Shown here: positions 26,044 through 34,471 of the stretch, piece by piece | How positions within the stretch are numbered: position 1 is the first letter of the stretch | Layout of the letters: each line of letters opens with the position of its first letter | From: Lelliottia sp. JS-SCA-14 | Lineage (GTDB): Bacteria > Pseudomonadota > Gammaproteobacteria > Enterobacterales > Enterobacteriaceae | Direction of reading: 5' to 3' | Length of the DNA stretch: 64,000 nucleotides | Assembly: GCF_035593345.1 (NCBI RefSeq) | Contig: NZ_CP141606.1 | Coordinates: 1-64,000 of the forward strand | The notes under the pieces: generated by a model | The model's database searches: none | What the model saw: only the letters and a program-made list of their open reading frames with translations | What the model was told of the DNA's origin: nothing | Translations under genes and position numbers: made by a program

Positions 26044-26261
26044 ATCCTTCAAGTTCCCCCATTTATTGTCTACTAAGTAAAAAGAAAGCGGGGGGATGTG
26101 TTTTGCAATCTAAGGCTACAATAATATATTGATTTTATTAGACTATATTATAAATTTAGTTCTCAAATTTGCTCTGGCTAATAAGTGTTGTATGTTTTAA
26201 TTGAAAACTGATAGATAGTATTTTACTATAAATTGGTAAATAACTTTTTATATAAAGGATT

Positions 26262-26471
26262 ATGATGAAACAAGAGCATGTACTAATACATTTTTCTACG
26301 AAAAAGCCTTTTTCTAATAAACCTGAAATGCCAGAAGGTGCAGTTTATAATAAGGAAAAGGGTTATTGGATTAGAAATGGGGAACCTTTAGTGTCATATA
26401 ATTCAGAATATGGAACTAGGGCTACCAAGAAGTGTGATGTTGAAACTGGAGAGGATCAAAAAGGAGAATGA
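26262..26471 (+). CDS. Putative graspetide (omega-ester/amide RiPP) precursor peptide
   Basis: The 69-residue product has no recognised domain but looks like a precursor for the ATP-grasp ligase encoded next. A leader-like region (1-50, with GAVYNKEKGYWIRNGEPLV) is followed by a tail with Thr52, Thr55, Lys56, Lys57 as possible side-chain donors and Asp59, Glu61, Glu64, Asp65 as possible carboxylate partners. That composition is typical of microviridin-like cores. Its stop overlaps the ligase start in ATGA (26468-26471). AAGG lies 3 bases before the first ATG and 6 before the second (26265), so the true product may have 68 residues. DNA is much more AT-rich than the chromosome. Confidence 0.7.
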   Translation: MMKQEHVLIHFSTKKPFSNKPEMPEGAVYNKEKGYWIRNGEPLVSYNSEYGTRATKKCDVETGEDQKGE

Positions 26472-27406
26472 AAAATTATGTATTGATTCTATCAAGCATG
26501 TATGATTTTTCCACGGATTTGGTTGTTCAGCGCCTGGAAAATAATGGCGATGCTTTTATTAGACTAAACAAAGAGCAATTAAGTGATTATGAGATTTTTT
26601 TAGATCCCGTAAATACAATCCTAAGGGTGAAAGGTGAATATGTTGATGTGGAGACATCTAATGTAAAATCAGTTTGGTTTCGACAACCTGTTTTTCTAAG
26701 AAATACTCCAGGGCGGAGTATTGATATAAATGAGCAGCTTTCATTATCGCAATGGAATGCTTTTCTTAGGGGATTAATGGTTTTTGATAAGGCGTATTGG
26801 ATGAATTGGCCACAAGCAACATATGCTGCTGAATCTAAGCCATATCAGCTAATGATTGCAAAAAAGATGGGTTTTTCTGTACCTCAAACGATTATTAGTA
26901 ACTCTCTTGGTTTTGAAAGACTCCCTTCAACGAATTTTATTATAAAGTCGATGGATACCGTTTTACTTAAAGAAAATGATGATTGCTATTTTACATACAC
27001 ATCGAAAGCTAATCCTGAGGACTTTTCTTTAGACAAAACCAAACAGGCACCGATAACATTTCAAGAATATATTGAGGATAAGTTAGATATTAGAGTTACT
27101 ATTGTTGGCTCCAAAGTATATGCCGTTGCAATAAAATCTAATGGTAATGCTATCTCTGATGATTGGAGAACTGTAAAAAAAGAAGATCTTGAATATGTCG
27201 ATATTGAACTTCCTGTTATGATTAAAAAACTTTGCATAGAGTATGTTAAGTTTCTTGGGTTAAATTATGGTGCCATTGATTTTATCAAAACAAAAGACGA
27301 ATATATATTTATTGAAATAAATCCAACTGGAGAGTGGGGATGGCTTTCTAATGATAAAAGAGAAATTGATTACGCTATTGCAAAGAAATTATCTGAGGCT
27401 AATTAA
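26468..27406 (+). CDS. MvdC/MvdD-type ATP-grasp RiPP ligase
   Basis: The 312-residue product belongs to the ATP-grasp family that makes side-chain ester or amide crosslinks in graspetides such as microviridin. Visible family features are VWFRQP (69-74), the AESKPYQLMIAKKMGF helix (121-136), the ATP-binding lysine in FIIKSMD (K160), FQEYIEDKLDIRV (198-210), DDWR (231-234), NYGAIDF (266-272) and the metal-binding FIEINPTGEW (281-290, with E283 and N285). All catalytic elements look intact. It overlaps the putative precursor gene by four bases and is followed after one base by a membrane-protein gene. The peptide substrate and final product are inferred. Confidence 0.85.
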   Translation: MKNYVLILSSMYDFSTDLVVQRLENNGDAFIRLNKEQLSDYEIFLDPVNTILRVKGEYVDVETSNVKSVWFRQPVFLRNTPGRSIDINEQLSLSQWNAFLRGLMVFDKAYWMNWPQATYAAESKPYQLMIAKKMGFSVPQTIISNSLGFERLPSTNFIIKSMDTVLLKENDDCYFTYTSKANPEDFSLDKTKQAPITFQEYIEDKLDIRVTIVGSKVYAVAIKSNGNAISDDWRTVKKEDLEYVDIELPVMIKKLCIEYVKFLGLNYGAIDFIKTKDEYIFIEINPTGEWGWLSNDKREIDYAIAKKLSEAN

Positions 27407-27407
27407 A

Positions 27408-28016
27408 ATGATCTCTAGGATTATTGAGGAGGTTTTCCCATTTCTTTACTTTTACTATATTGCGAACAAAAAAACAGTTAGTGTGTATGATATCACCTTT
27501 TCAAATTTTGAGTTTTACTCAGGATTATCGGATGAAAAAATAGTCGTGAGACTTGAAAGCGAGCATAATAGAGCCAAGGAGATAGATGATAAGACTTTTA
27601 AATTCACATTAGCATTAAGTATATCATTAAGTATTATAAGTGCCGGTGCTAGTGGAGTTGTTAAATTTCTTCCTGAAAGTCCCTTGAGTCCATATATATC
27701 GTTTGTGTTTTTTCTTTCTTCTTTTTATATGCTATGTGGTGGCCTTATCTCATTGGGTTCATTAAAAACCCTACCAAAATTTGGGTATGGAACGTATTTT
27801 GAGATCAACAAAAGTAGAGAATCCTTAATTAAAGCCATCGTTGGTCAAGAAAAGGTTAATATAATACGGCATATAAGAAATGAGCTTTCTTATATGAGTT
27901 TACGAAATGGTTTTTTACTAATCCTCTTTGCTCTTATTTTGTGTTTATTTATATTGGCTACCAGTTTTTTTGTGAGTCACTTACGATTTGAACCGTTGAC
28001 ATATTACTGTCTATGA
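27408..28016 (+). CDS. Three-helix membrane protein linked to the graspetide genes
   Basis: I do not recognise a family. The start at 27408 (GAGG nine bases upstream, one base after the ligase stop) gives 202 residues; an upstream in-frame ATG at 27351 lies inside the ligase gene. Predicted membrane segments are about residues 66-86, 96-118 and 168-190. A charged segment (VRLESEHNRAKEIDDKTFKF) precedes the first helix, as in many two- or three-helix membrane effectors. The linker between helices 2 and 3 is charged and probably cytoplasmic. It could export or sense the peptide, give immunity, or act as an effector. Confidence 0.7.
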   Translation: MISRIIEEVFPFLYFYYIANKKTVSVYDITFSNFEFYSGLSDEKIVVRLESEHNRAKEIDDKTFKFTLALSISLSIISAGASGVVKFLPESPLSPYISFVFFLSSFYMLCGGLISLGSLKTLPKFGYGTYFEINKSRESLIKAIVGQEKVNIIRHIRNELSYMSLRNGFLLILFALILCLFILATSFFVSHLRFEPLTYYCL

Positions 28017-28031
28017 ATAGTTAATATAATT

Positions 28032-28897
28032 CTAGTGATTGAGTTTAACTTCCTCACCATTTACAAATATTAATCCTTCACGAATAAGTTTCTCCAGCCA
28101 ACGCGAAAATTTCTTCTCGACGTTAATTCCCTTAACCCGTAGATCGTCGCGCAAGAGCGTGCGGGTACAAGGCTTATTCTGGCTGATGCGTTGGTTAATA
28201 CAGCGCCATAACGCCGTATGGTTGCGGGTGATATGAGGAACGTCGGGTGGTATACCACTACTCAGTAAGTCATCGGCTGGTTACCGGGGCTCGTCGTTCA
28301 GTATTAGCGAGGTCACTGGTTCGCCATCACTATCGGTATAGATAACGACTTCCTCAAGATCGTAGGCGGTGACCTACGGCATCTCCGCATGTTTCATCTT
28401 TGTACAACTCAAGGTGATAGCGTTGCGACGTCCCTCACGCCTAACGTTAAACTCGGCATCCAGCGCGGCCTGAAAAGCACTTGAACCGCGTGCGCCTCGT
28501 TCCTGATCCTTACCTGAGTGATGAACGATCATCATAGCTGCGCGCGTATGATACCGAATGGCGTCGCAACCCTGGATAAATGCGCCCCTATCCCGCGCGG
28601 TGTTTTCATCTGAGTTCCTAGGCGCGGATCCGCCGCGATACACTGGTTCCTCCTTCTCCGAAGATAAACAGCACAGCCCCTTGATTGATTCGCCTTCCGC
28701 CCCATGACGTACCGCTGGCAATATGGCACGCCAGCGATACTGCCAGAAAGGATTTAAAAGAGCCGCCGGGGCCGTAAATACTGCACAGCGCCCCGGCGGG
28801 AATAAGTCCTTTAACCTGATAATCCTGACTGGTGTTAAACCCTTGAGCCCCGGCGCAGCGGAAGGGAGGTGGTAAGAGTAGAGTCTGATGCTGCCAT
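28032..28897 (-). pseudogene. Degenerate RepA-like helicase of a P4-like satellite
   Basis: Fragments of a hexameric RepA-type helicase are readable in several frames. They are Walker A YGPGGSFKS near 28770, FIFGEGGTSVSRRI near 28630, then after an internal loss MMIVHHSGKDQERGARGSS near 28510 and a winged-helix-like tail KKFSRWLEKLIREGLIFVNG near 28080. There is a frameshift close to the start, a deletion between the Walker A and HHSGKD parts, and in-frame stops after KMKHAEMP and ILNDEPR. It follows the primase fragment with 3 bases between. Confidence 0.8.
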
Positions 28898-28900
28898 GAC

Positions 28901-29383
28901 TTACGACCTGAGATTTGCAGGAAGTTGCTGGTTGAACACAATCCGGGAAATGGATTCACCGTAGTGACGGTAAAATTCATCCCAGTCGCTCAATGTGGTG
29001 TCTACAGGGAGAACCACACAGCCCTTCACTACTTCCGCAGCGGCGGTTGCATTCAGCAGCCCGGTATTTTTCTCCTGACTGCAATCATTATCGCCAGCCA
29101 GGATAAGGTGGCATTCAGGCCACTGCCCCCGGAAAGCGATGGCCACATTTTTCAGGTTGTGCGCCGACAGGGCAGCAACGACAGGAAAATGGCGAAGGCA
29201 TGAGACCGCAAGCGCGGTTGCATATCCTTCGGTAATGATGATGCCTTCCGGTGGTTTGTTGTCCGGTGCCCAGGGTTCCGGTCTACCGTTGCGGCTCGCC
29301 TGATGTACCGGGCAAAAAAAATCCTTCAAATGGCTACCGGGCAGCAAGTACTTTTTCCCTCCTGGTAAGTGAATTACTGACAT
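28901..29383 (-). pseudogene. Truncated satellite primase (Toprim part)
   Basis: The 160 readable residues contain a Toprim-type core: GIIITEGYATALAVS with the catalytic glutamate, and LILAGDNDCS with the Asp-x-Asp pair. The region upstream of LPGGKKYLLPGS, which would carry the zinc-binding N-terminus of P4-like primases, is missing. The remaining frame is open, so a short protein could be made, but priming is unlikely. Confidence 0.7.
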
Positions 29384-29858
29384 CTGTTTGACTGTCAGCC
29401 TGTTTGTTGCAGTGAATTTTCAGGCAGTAGCTGGGTTGAAGATGATCTGTGTGCTGGCGTCACTTTTAAGAGCGTAAGCGAGTGAAAGTGACGCTGCGTT
29501 TTGCACATTCAGCAGGAAGTACGGACGCAAAGCCTTCGGCAATGCCGTCCGACTTCTCTACAGCGTTCTGTCTGTCGCTACGCTTGCAACAGGGTAGCGA
29601 TAAAGGGTGTGGTCACCTGTATCGAGACAGGAGGTCAGTTTCAGACCACGCTTCGTTCCCTGGATGACCGGGGGCTGACCGCCAAAGGCGCTTCTTACAG
29701 GTCGCAGTTCGTCTTAGAACAGGAAGCTTTTAGGGGGGCTGCTATGAGTTGGGATAGGGTAGATCTGGGGGAGGGGGAAAGCTGCGGGAAACTGTTTTTG
29801 GGAATTGAAAATTCTAAATTACAACAAAGTTAATCGTTACAATGGCAGAAAAATTGTA
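29384..29858. other. Satellite-derived leftover sequence, no supported gene
   Basis: The first 350 bases are GC-rich like the primase remnant. They contain overlapping plus-strand frames (29482-29667 and 29501-29833) resembling the leader sequence that often precedes small P4-like genes. None has a ribosome-binding site or a product I can name. From about 29800 the DNA turns AT-rich. Confidence 0.4.
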
Positions 29859-29905
29859 ATGCCAATAATAAATTTAAATTAATATTACTGGCATCATTTT
29901 TTTAA
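29859..29905 (-). terminator. Possible terminator after the RES-domain gene
   Basis: ATGCCAATAATA pairs with TATTACTGGCAT (one bulge) around an AT-rich loop. T-runs lie on both sides, so it could end the minus-strand operon 29918-32781 and also plus-strand transcripts. Confidence 0.45.
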
Positions 29906-29917
29906 AATCCATTGTAA

Positions 29918-30940
29918 CTACTTTGCTTGTACTTCAACACTTACGCGAGAAACGTCATATTGTGATGTTGAAATAGGGGTTGCTAACGTTGGATCGAACA
30001 AGGCTAAGTTTATTCCCTCACTAACAGAACTTCTGTAAATTACACCATGAAAACCAATTTTTTTAATGAATTCGCATAAATATTGACTGGGGATATAATC
30101 AATAGCAGCACTTCGAGGTAACACAGGACGAGTTAATTCCTCTCCTAATTTTTCTAGAAAAGGTATATCTGCCCGCATTTTTCCTATTTCTTGTGCATCA
30201 GATAAGACAAAGGGAGAAACATGTTTTCTCGGCTCTCTTAAATCGACAATGATTAATTCTTCTGGTATTTCAAATTTAGCTACTGTTGCTATTTCACCTG
30301 TATGTGGTCTAATCTCAGAGACCGCTGTATTCGGCATAGATCCTAAATATAAATATGGAATGCCTGTGGGGTTCGCTCGTCCATGACTAGCATACCGACT
30401 TGGAGGTGCTCCCATATCTTCAATTTTATATGGAGTATCTGTTTGGTTTATCCTTGCTCTGAACCATATTCGTGGGATATCAAATGCCTTTAAATGGTTA
30501 AGTAATTCCTGTAATCTTTGAGTATCAATTTTCTCATCAAGGAAGTATCTGTTTTTGTGAAGGATCTCATCTCGTAATGTATCCCATTGCGCAAGGCCAG
30601 TGCTTTTGTAATTTTCGGAGGGAGAGAAGTTCTTTCGTACTATATCTCCGTCATCGAGAATTTCTCCCAATAACTCTTTAGCATGAGCATTGTCCATTGT
30701 TGGATGGGAAAATAAACACCAATCTTCTTTTAGCCATTCAACAAGGTTTTTTCCTTCAGGATTTATTTCATAGATATTTATCAGCAGTTCAAAATAATCC
30801 AACAAGAGTTTAGGGTCAATAATATCAACATCTTGACTGTTACAAAAAGAACAGTTTCCTTTTTGTGGCGTCAATGTAGGGATTATATTATTTCGCAATC
30901 CGTTATCATTGAAACATTCAGCACAACACATTCTAATCAT
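29918..30940 (-). CDS. Zinc-ribbon/HEPN/RES-domain protein, putative NAD-degrading effector
   Basis: The 340-residue product has three parts. Residues 1-35 form a zinc ribbon (Cys5, Cys6, Cys9, Cys30, Cys33). Residues 40-130 are a helical region like the HEPN/RES N-terminal domain. Residues 155-320 are a RES domain with WFRARI, GRANPTGIPYLYLG, the acidic TAVSEIRPHTG and DYIPSQYLCEFIKK. RES toxins such as ParT and the Xre-partnered enzymes degrade or phosphorolyse NAD+. TAGGAG inside the end of the preceding gene precedes the ATG, leaving a 2-base gap. It is the last gene of a three-gene operon. NAD+ depletion here is inferred. Confidence 0.8.
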   Translation of the reverse strand: MIRMCCAECFNDNGLRNNIIPTLTPQKGNCSFCNSQDVDIIDPKLLLDYFELLINIYEINPEGKNLVEWLKEDWCLFSHPTMDNAHAKELLGEILDDGDIVRKNFSPSENYKSTGLAQWDTLRDEILHKNRYFLDEKIDTQRLQELLNHLKAFDIPRIWFRARINQTDTPYKIEDMGAPPSRYASHGRANPTGIPYLYLGSMPNTAVSEIRPHTGEIATVAKFEIPEELIIVDLREPRKHVSPFVLSDAQEIGKMRADIPFLEKLGEELTRPVLPRSAAIDYIPSQYLCEFIKKIGFHGVIYRSSVSEGINLALFDPTLATPISTSQYDVSRVSVEVQAK

Positions 30941-30942
30941 TT

Positions 30943-31875
30943 TTAGCTCCTAAAATAATTAGCTAATGTTTCAACATGATGTCTCATTGAGAGTTTTTTG
31001 ACTGTTCCCAATCCAGGAAAATGGCCTTTTGCATGCAAAGCTCGAAATTCTAAAATAGCTGAGGTCTCCAATACAGGAGAATTATCCTCGTTTATTGTTA
31101 TAATGAGTTTTTCAAGTGCCTGTCCGAATTTCCCTGCAGGATCTGTTGGTGTATCTCTTGTTGTTGAAACAAAGTGGTAAATATACATGACATTTTCTTT
31201 TTTAGATTCTAAGAACGTGAGATGTATTGCTACCGCATATGCCGGGCCACCTCCTTCAGTATAGTCATCCCCAACGATTAAAAAATCGCCAAATCCATCC
31301 ATTCCTTCTTCCCCGAAGGTTATATGAAGGTCAGAAAACTCTTCAATAGGAGGGTAATCAGCATTTTTTCTCTTTTTAAAACCATCGCGAATTAATATTC
31401 TGTCGCAGTCATTAAAATGTTTTCTATAAAGTTTACCGCAGTAGAGTTCTAAGAATATATGTTTAAATACTCGACCATTTGTTTTTTCTGATAAAGAGCG
31501 AGGCTCAGAAAATCCAGAGTGGATGAAACAAGGTTGATGTTCGGCATGTTCATCAAGCAACTCTATTATATCTTCTTCATCCATCCCTTCATTTAATAGT
31601 ATCCCTGCAAAAATGTTTTCATGTCCATGAAAACTATCTTTCAATAATTGAGAGATATTATGCCCATTTGTTGAATGGTCACCATATGAAGGATTTACTA
31701 TTACAATAGCTTTACCTTTAGCTTCACAGATCGCTTTTAGTGTTTTTTCTAATCCATTCAGGGTTTCTTTAACTGGTTCAATAATTGGAATGAAACCAGC
31801 CTGAGCCATTGTCTCTGCTGTCTCACGAATCGCTATTAATTCAAACTGCTTACCTCTAAAATATGGATAGTACAT
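30943..31875 (-). CDS. sce7725-family protein of unknown function
   Basis: The 310-residue product begins MYYPYFRGKQFELIAIRE and has the layout of the sce7725 family, which resembles phage-type Beta proteins (YxPxxRGK start, then FIPIIEPVK near residue 28). It looks soluble, probably an alpha/beta barrel-like fold, with acidic segments EGMDEEDIIEL and FGEEGMDGFGDF. No molecular activity is established that I know of. It starts 6 bases after the sce7726-family gene and ends 2 bases before the RES gene, which argues for joint function. Confidence 0.75.
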   Translation of the reverse strand: MYYPYFRGKQFELIAIRETAETMAQAGFIPIIEPVKETLNGLEKTLKAICEAKGKAIVIVNPSYGDHSTNGHNISQLLKDSFHGHENIFAGILLNEGMDEEDIIELLDEHAEHQPCFIHSGFSEPRSLSEKTNGRVFKHIFLELYCGKLYRKHFNDCDRILIRDGFKKRKNADYPPIEEFSDLHITFGEEGMDGFGDFLIVGDDYTEGGGPAYAVAIHLTFLESKKENVMYIYHFVSTTRDTPTDPAGKFGQALEKLIITINEDNSPVLETSAILEFRALHAKGHFPGLGTVKKLSMRHHVETLANYFRS

Positions 31876-31881
31876 AAGTTT

Positions 31882-32781
31882 TTAAACCCATTTAAATGCT
31901 TCATTAAGAGGTTTATTCAACGTCTCAACTAAGCGATCTCGATCCTTACTACGTAACTGAACCATTAGGGCTATACTTTGCAATGCACTTGGTAAGTTTG
32001 CAATTAAAGTACTTAATGGAGCAAGATTACGCGTCCTTTTTAAAGTTTTTATCATGCAGTTCTGTACATCAATTGGATTTAGTTTGGTGAAGATACCTCT
32101 TATTGCATTACGCATCAATGTGTTGGGTAAATAGGGAATGTCAATATTTAATTCATTAAGGATATCAATAGCTTCGCTAAGTCTTAGTGAATCAAAAATA
32201 GTTGCAGTGCAAATATAATCAGTATTCTCTTTTGCTTCCCGTACGATACTAATTCTATTCCATCGAACCAAACTCATCACCCCTACGTCTTCTGATGTTT
32301 TTTCCAGGATATCTTGGATATGTGCAGTCCCTGCAATAACGTAGATCTTACTGAATGCTTTTCTATAGTTTTCAATTTGACTCTCGAGTCTGGCAAGCGA
32401 ATCTCTATCTGACTTTATTTCATATACAGTTCCACAACCGTTAAGAATAACCATATCTGCTTTGCTAGAGCCAATTCTAAATTCAGTAAGCATACTGGCG
32501 GTACGCAAAGAATGACGGCCTAATAATACATTTCGAATTAACGCAGAACGATAGACATACTCATTTCTCAAACCTGAGCGTCTGAGCAAAGAAAATGCTG
32601 TATCAAAGGCATCACCAATAGTTACATTATCTGCGTCATAAAATTCGAAAAGAGATGCCTCAGACAGTAACCTTGAAAAAAGAGGTGACTGACCTTTTTT
32701 TGCTATCTCGGAAATCACTGACGAAGAAAACATCCTTGATAGCGCTGAGAGTTGCGTAGGATTTAGCACATCGATCCTCAC
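31882..32781 (-). CDS. sce7726-family protein with PD-(D/E)XK nuclease-like motif
   Basis: The 299-residue product matches the sce7726 family (LSRMFSSSVISEIAKKGQSPLF at 14-35). Residues 98-123 read as a PD-(D/E)XK core: Glu100, Asp109 in KADMVIL, then Glu121 and Lys123 in VYEIK, followed by a helix with Gln135. This suggests a nuclease or a DNA-binding restriction-like fold. The start is GTG at 32781 with no clear ribosome-binding site. It is first in the operon, and the AT-rich region 32782-33031 upstream should hold the promoter. Confidence 0.75.
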   Translation of the reverse strand: MRIDVLNPTQLSALSRMFSSSVISEIAKKGQSPLFSRLLSEASLFEFYDADNVTIGDAFDTAFSLLRRSGLRNEYVYRSALIRNVLLGRHSLRTASMLTEFRIGSSKADMVILNGCGTVYEIKSDRDSLARLESQIENYRKAFSKIYVIAGTAHIQDILEKTSEDVGVMSLVRWNRISIVREAKENTDYICTATIFDSLRLSEAIDILNELNIDIPYLPNTLMRNAIRGIFTKLNPIDVQNCMIKTLKRTRNLAPLSTLIANLPSALQSIALMVQLRSKDRDRLVETLNKPLNEAFKWV

Positions 32782-33031
32782 AATGTTTATACTTAATGGT
32801 AACTATTTCTCATATTATTAGTTACTTTCAGTGGGTTATATAACAATTATGATGATAACTTATTAGATAACTTTTGTCACATTATTGTTCCTTTTTATTT
32901 GTAACTGACCAATTGTAATTAATTGAATTATATAGTTTATTTCTATTTTGGTGGCTTTATGCAGCATGTTGAAGTAGCAAAAGTTGGGTACTTAACTATT
33001 TAAATCAATTTGTAATAATGCCACATTTTTC
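32782..33031. other. AT-rich promoter region of the sce7726/sce7725/RES operon
   Basis: About 250 very AT-rich bases lie between the operon start and the integrase remnant. No ORF or strong palindrome stands out. TATAAT-like hexamers are frequent, so I cannot choose a promoter. Confidence 0.4.
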
Positions 33032-34226
33032 CTATTTGACCTCATAAGCCTTCCCAAACTTACCGATAACCATCTTTCGCTCCTCCTCAATCTGCGCATC
33101 AACAAAGTCCGCCCAGGACTGAAGCATCTCCCGGCGCTGATTCAGGTACTCTGCACGGTTGTAGACATCGCGAACGCCGCCGATCTTATGTGCCCGGTAT
33201 TTTCCACCCAGTCTGAGTTGTAGCCCTGCTCATGTAGCAATTTGCTAGCAGTACGCCGGAAGTCATGAATAACTAAATCCCTGACGTTCAGAGCCAGCGT
33301 ACGCACCGCACAGTTCAGCGTTGTTTTGGAGATCGGGCGTCGGTGGTCGTTTCGGCTGGGGAAGACGTATGGGGTATCTCCGGCCAGAAATTTTAGCTCT
33401 TCGAACATCGCCAGCGCCTGCTTTGACAGCGGAACAATATGCGGTTTATCCATCTTCATTCTTTCGCCGGGGATACGCCATTTCAGCGCGTTGAAGTTAA
33501 CTTCACTCCATGTCGCTTCAATCATCTCCGATTTACGCACCATGCAGATGATCAGCAGGTGCAGAGCCAGCTTGTGGCGTCAGTTTATGTTAGAGGTGTA
33601 GATCCACCGTAACAGGATGCCGATCCCTTCTGCGGTTAGCGCCTCGTCACGGCTCGTTACTTGAACGATATAACGAGTTTCGATAGCGGCTGCCGGATTG
33701 AAATCGTATAGGCCAGTATGCATTAAGAACTTTTCGCGCCAGCAGCGCGACGTGATCGGAACCCCGTTGCTTGATGCGGTCGAGTACGACCTGAATGTGG
33801 GCAGTTGTGAGCTCATCCTGTCCCAACTTCCCGATGATGGGGATGATGTCCTTCTCGATAACACGAGTGATGTTGCGCGGGTCGCAGTTACTTTCTCAAC
33901 GATATCGATCATCCAGCGTTTGGCGAATGTTTTGACTGTCGTCGGGTCTTTCTGTTTAAGCTTTTCTTCCTGTTTTTTCTGCGCAGGATTGATGTCATAG
34001 GCAACCATTGAGCGGCACTTTCACGCCAAAGCCGCTCTTTAGCAAGTGAGAAAGCCGAGTATTCGCCCAGTGTGATCTTTTGCGATTAGTTGTCAAAGCA
34101 GTAGCGGAAACGCCAGATTATTTATCCTGTGGGAAGAACTTCAATCACCAGCCCGTCATGATCGGCAAGTTGCCATGGGAGGTTTCTGGGAGCAAGTGTA
34201 CGTAGTTTGGTATCTGAAAGTGCCAT
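33032..34226 (-). pseudogene. P4-family tyrosine integrase, degenerate
   Basis: The whole outline of a P4-type integrase of about 400 codons can be read but not in one frame. It starts MALSDTKLRTLAP at 34226. In-frame stops follow VLPTG and RYCFDN, and a frameshift near 34010 leads to INPAQKKQEEKLKQ. More shifts occur between 33950 and 33560. The catalytic part reads HIVPLSKQALAMFEEL and IHDFRRTASKLLHEQGY (with R and H of the HxxR box), and another disruption separates it from AHKIGGVRDVYNRAEYL and the end GKFGKAYEVK. The element can no longer excise itself. Confidence 0.88.
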
Positions 34227-34411
34227 ATCTCACATCTACATTGTGTCCATGAGAAGGAATGTTTGAGCGTTTTTTTTACCGGTTTTTATGTCCATTTGAT
34301 GTGATTTTTAGCACGAAAAATAAACAATGGCACACGGGGAATTTAGAGATGGGCACAATTCAGGACACAAAAATCGCGAATGAACCTGCACGACTATGGA
34401 CGAGTATGGGA
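34227..34411. other. Integrase-proximal end of the island
   Basis: Between the integrase start and the mnmE terminator there are several ATGG(A/G)CACA-like motifs in both orientations (for example 34238-34248, reversed, and 34349-34361). Such motifs are expected for integrase arm sites. No gene is seen. Confidence 0.4.
34349..34375 (+). repeat. Arm-like direct repeat, integrase end of island
   Basis: The segment begins ATGGGCACAATTCAG and ends ACACAAAAATC. It is the partner of 25301-25327 in the same orientation, about 9.05 kb away. The interval matches the foreign DNA. Confidence 0.45.
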
Positions 34412-34438
34412 AGTAAAAACCCGCATTAACTGCGGGTT
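34412..34438 (-). terminator. Rho-independent terminator of mnmE
   Basis: On the minus strand AACCCGCA, a GTTAA loop and TGCGGGTT are followed by TTTAC, 34 bases after the mnmE stop. Confidence 0.75.
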
Positions 34439-34471
34439 AGTGAACGTTCACGGACGAGGATGGACTAAAAC

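Noticed and set aside
28901..29383. Intact primase gene
   Set aside because: The open frame covers only the Toprim half and lacks the zinc-binding N-terminus, and the neighbouring helicase is broken, so it is listed as a remnant.
29482..29833. Two overlapping plus-strand ORFs in the satellite leftover
   Set aside because: Neither has a ribosome-binding site or a recognisable product, and their region is flanked by broken genes.
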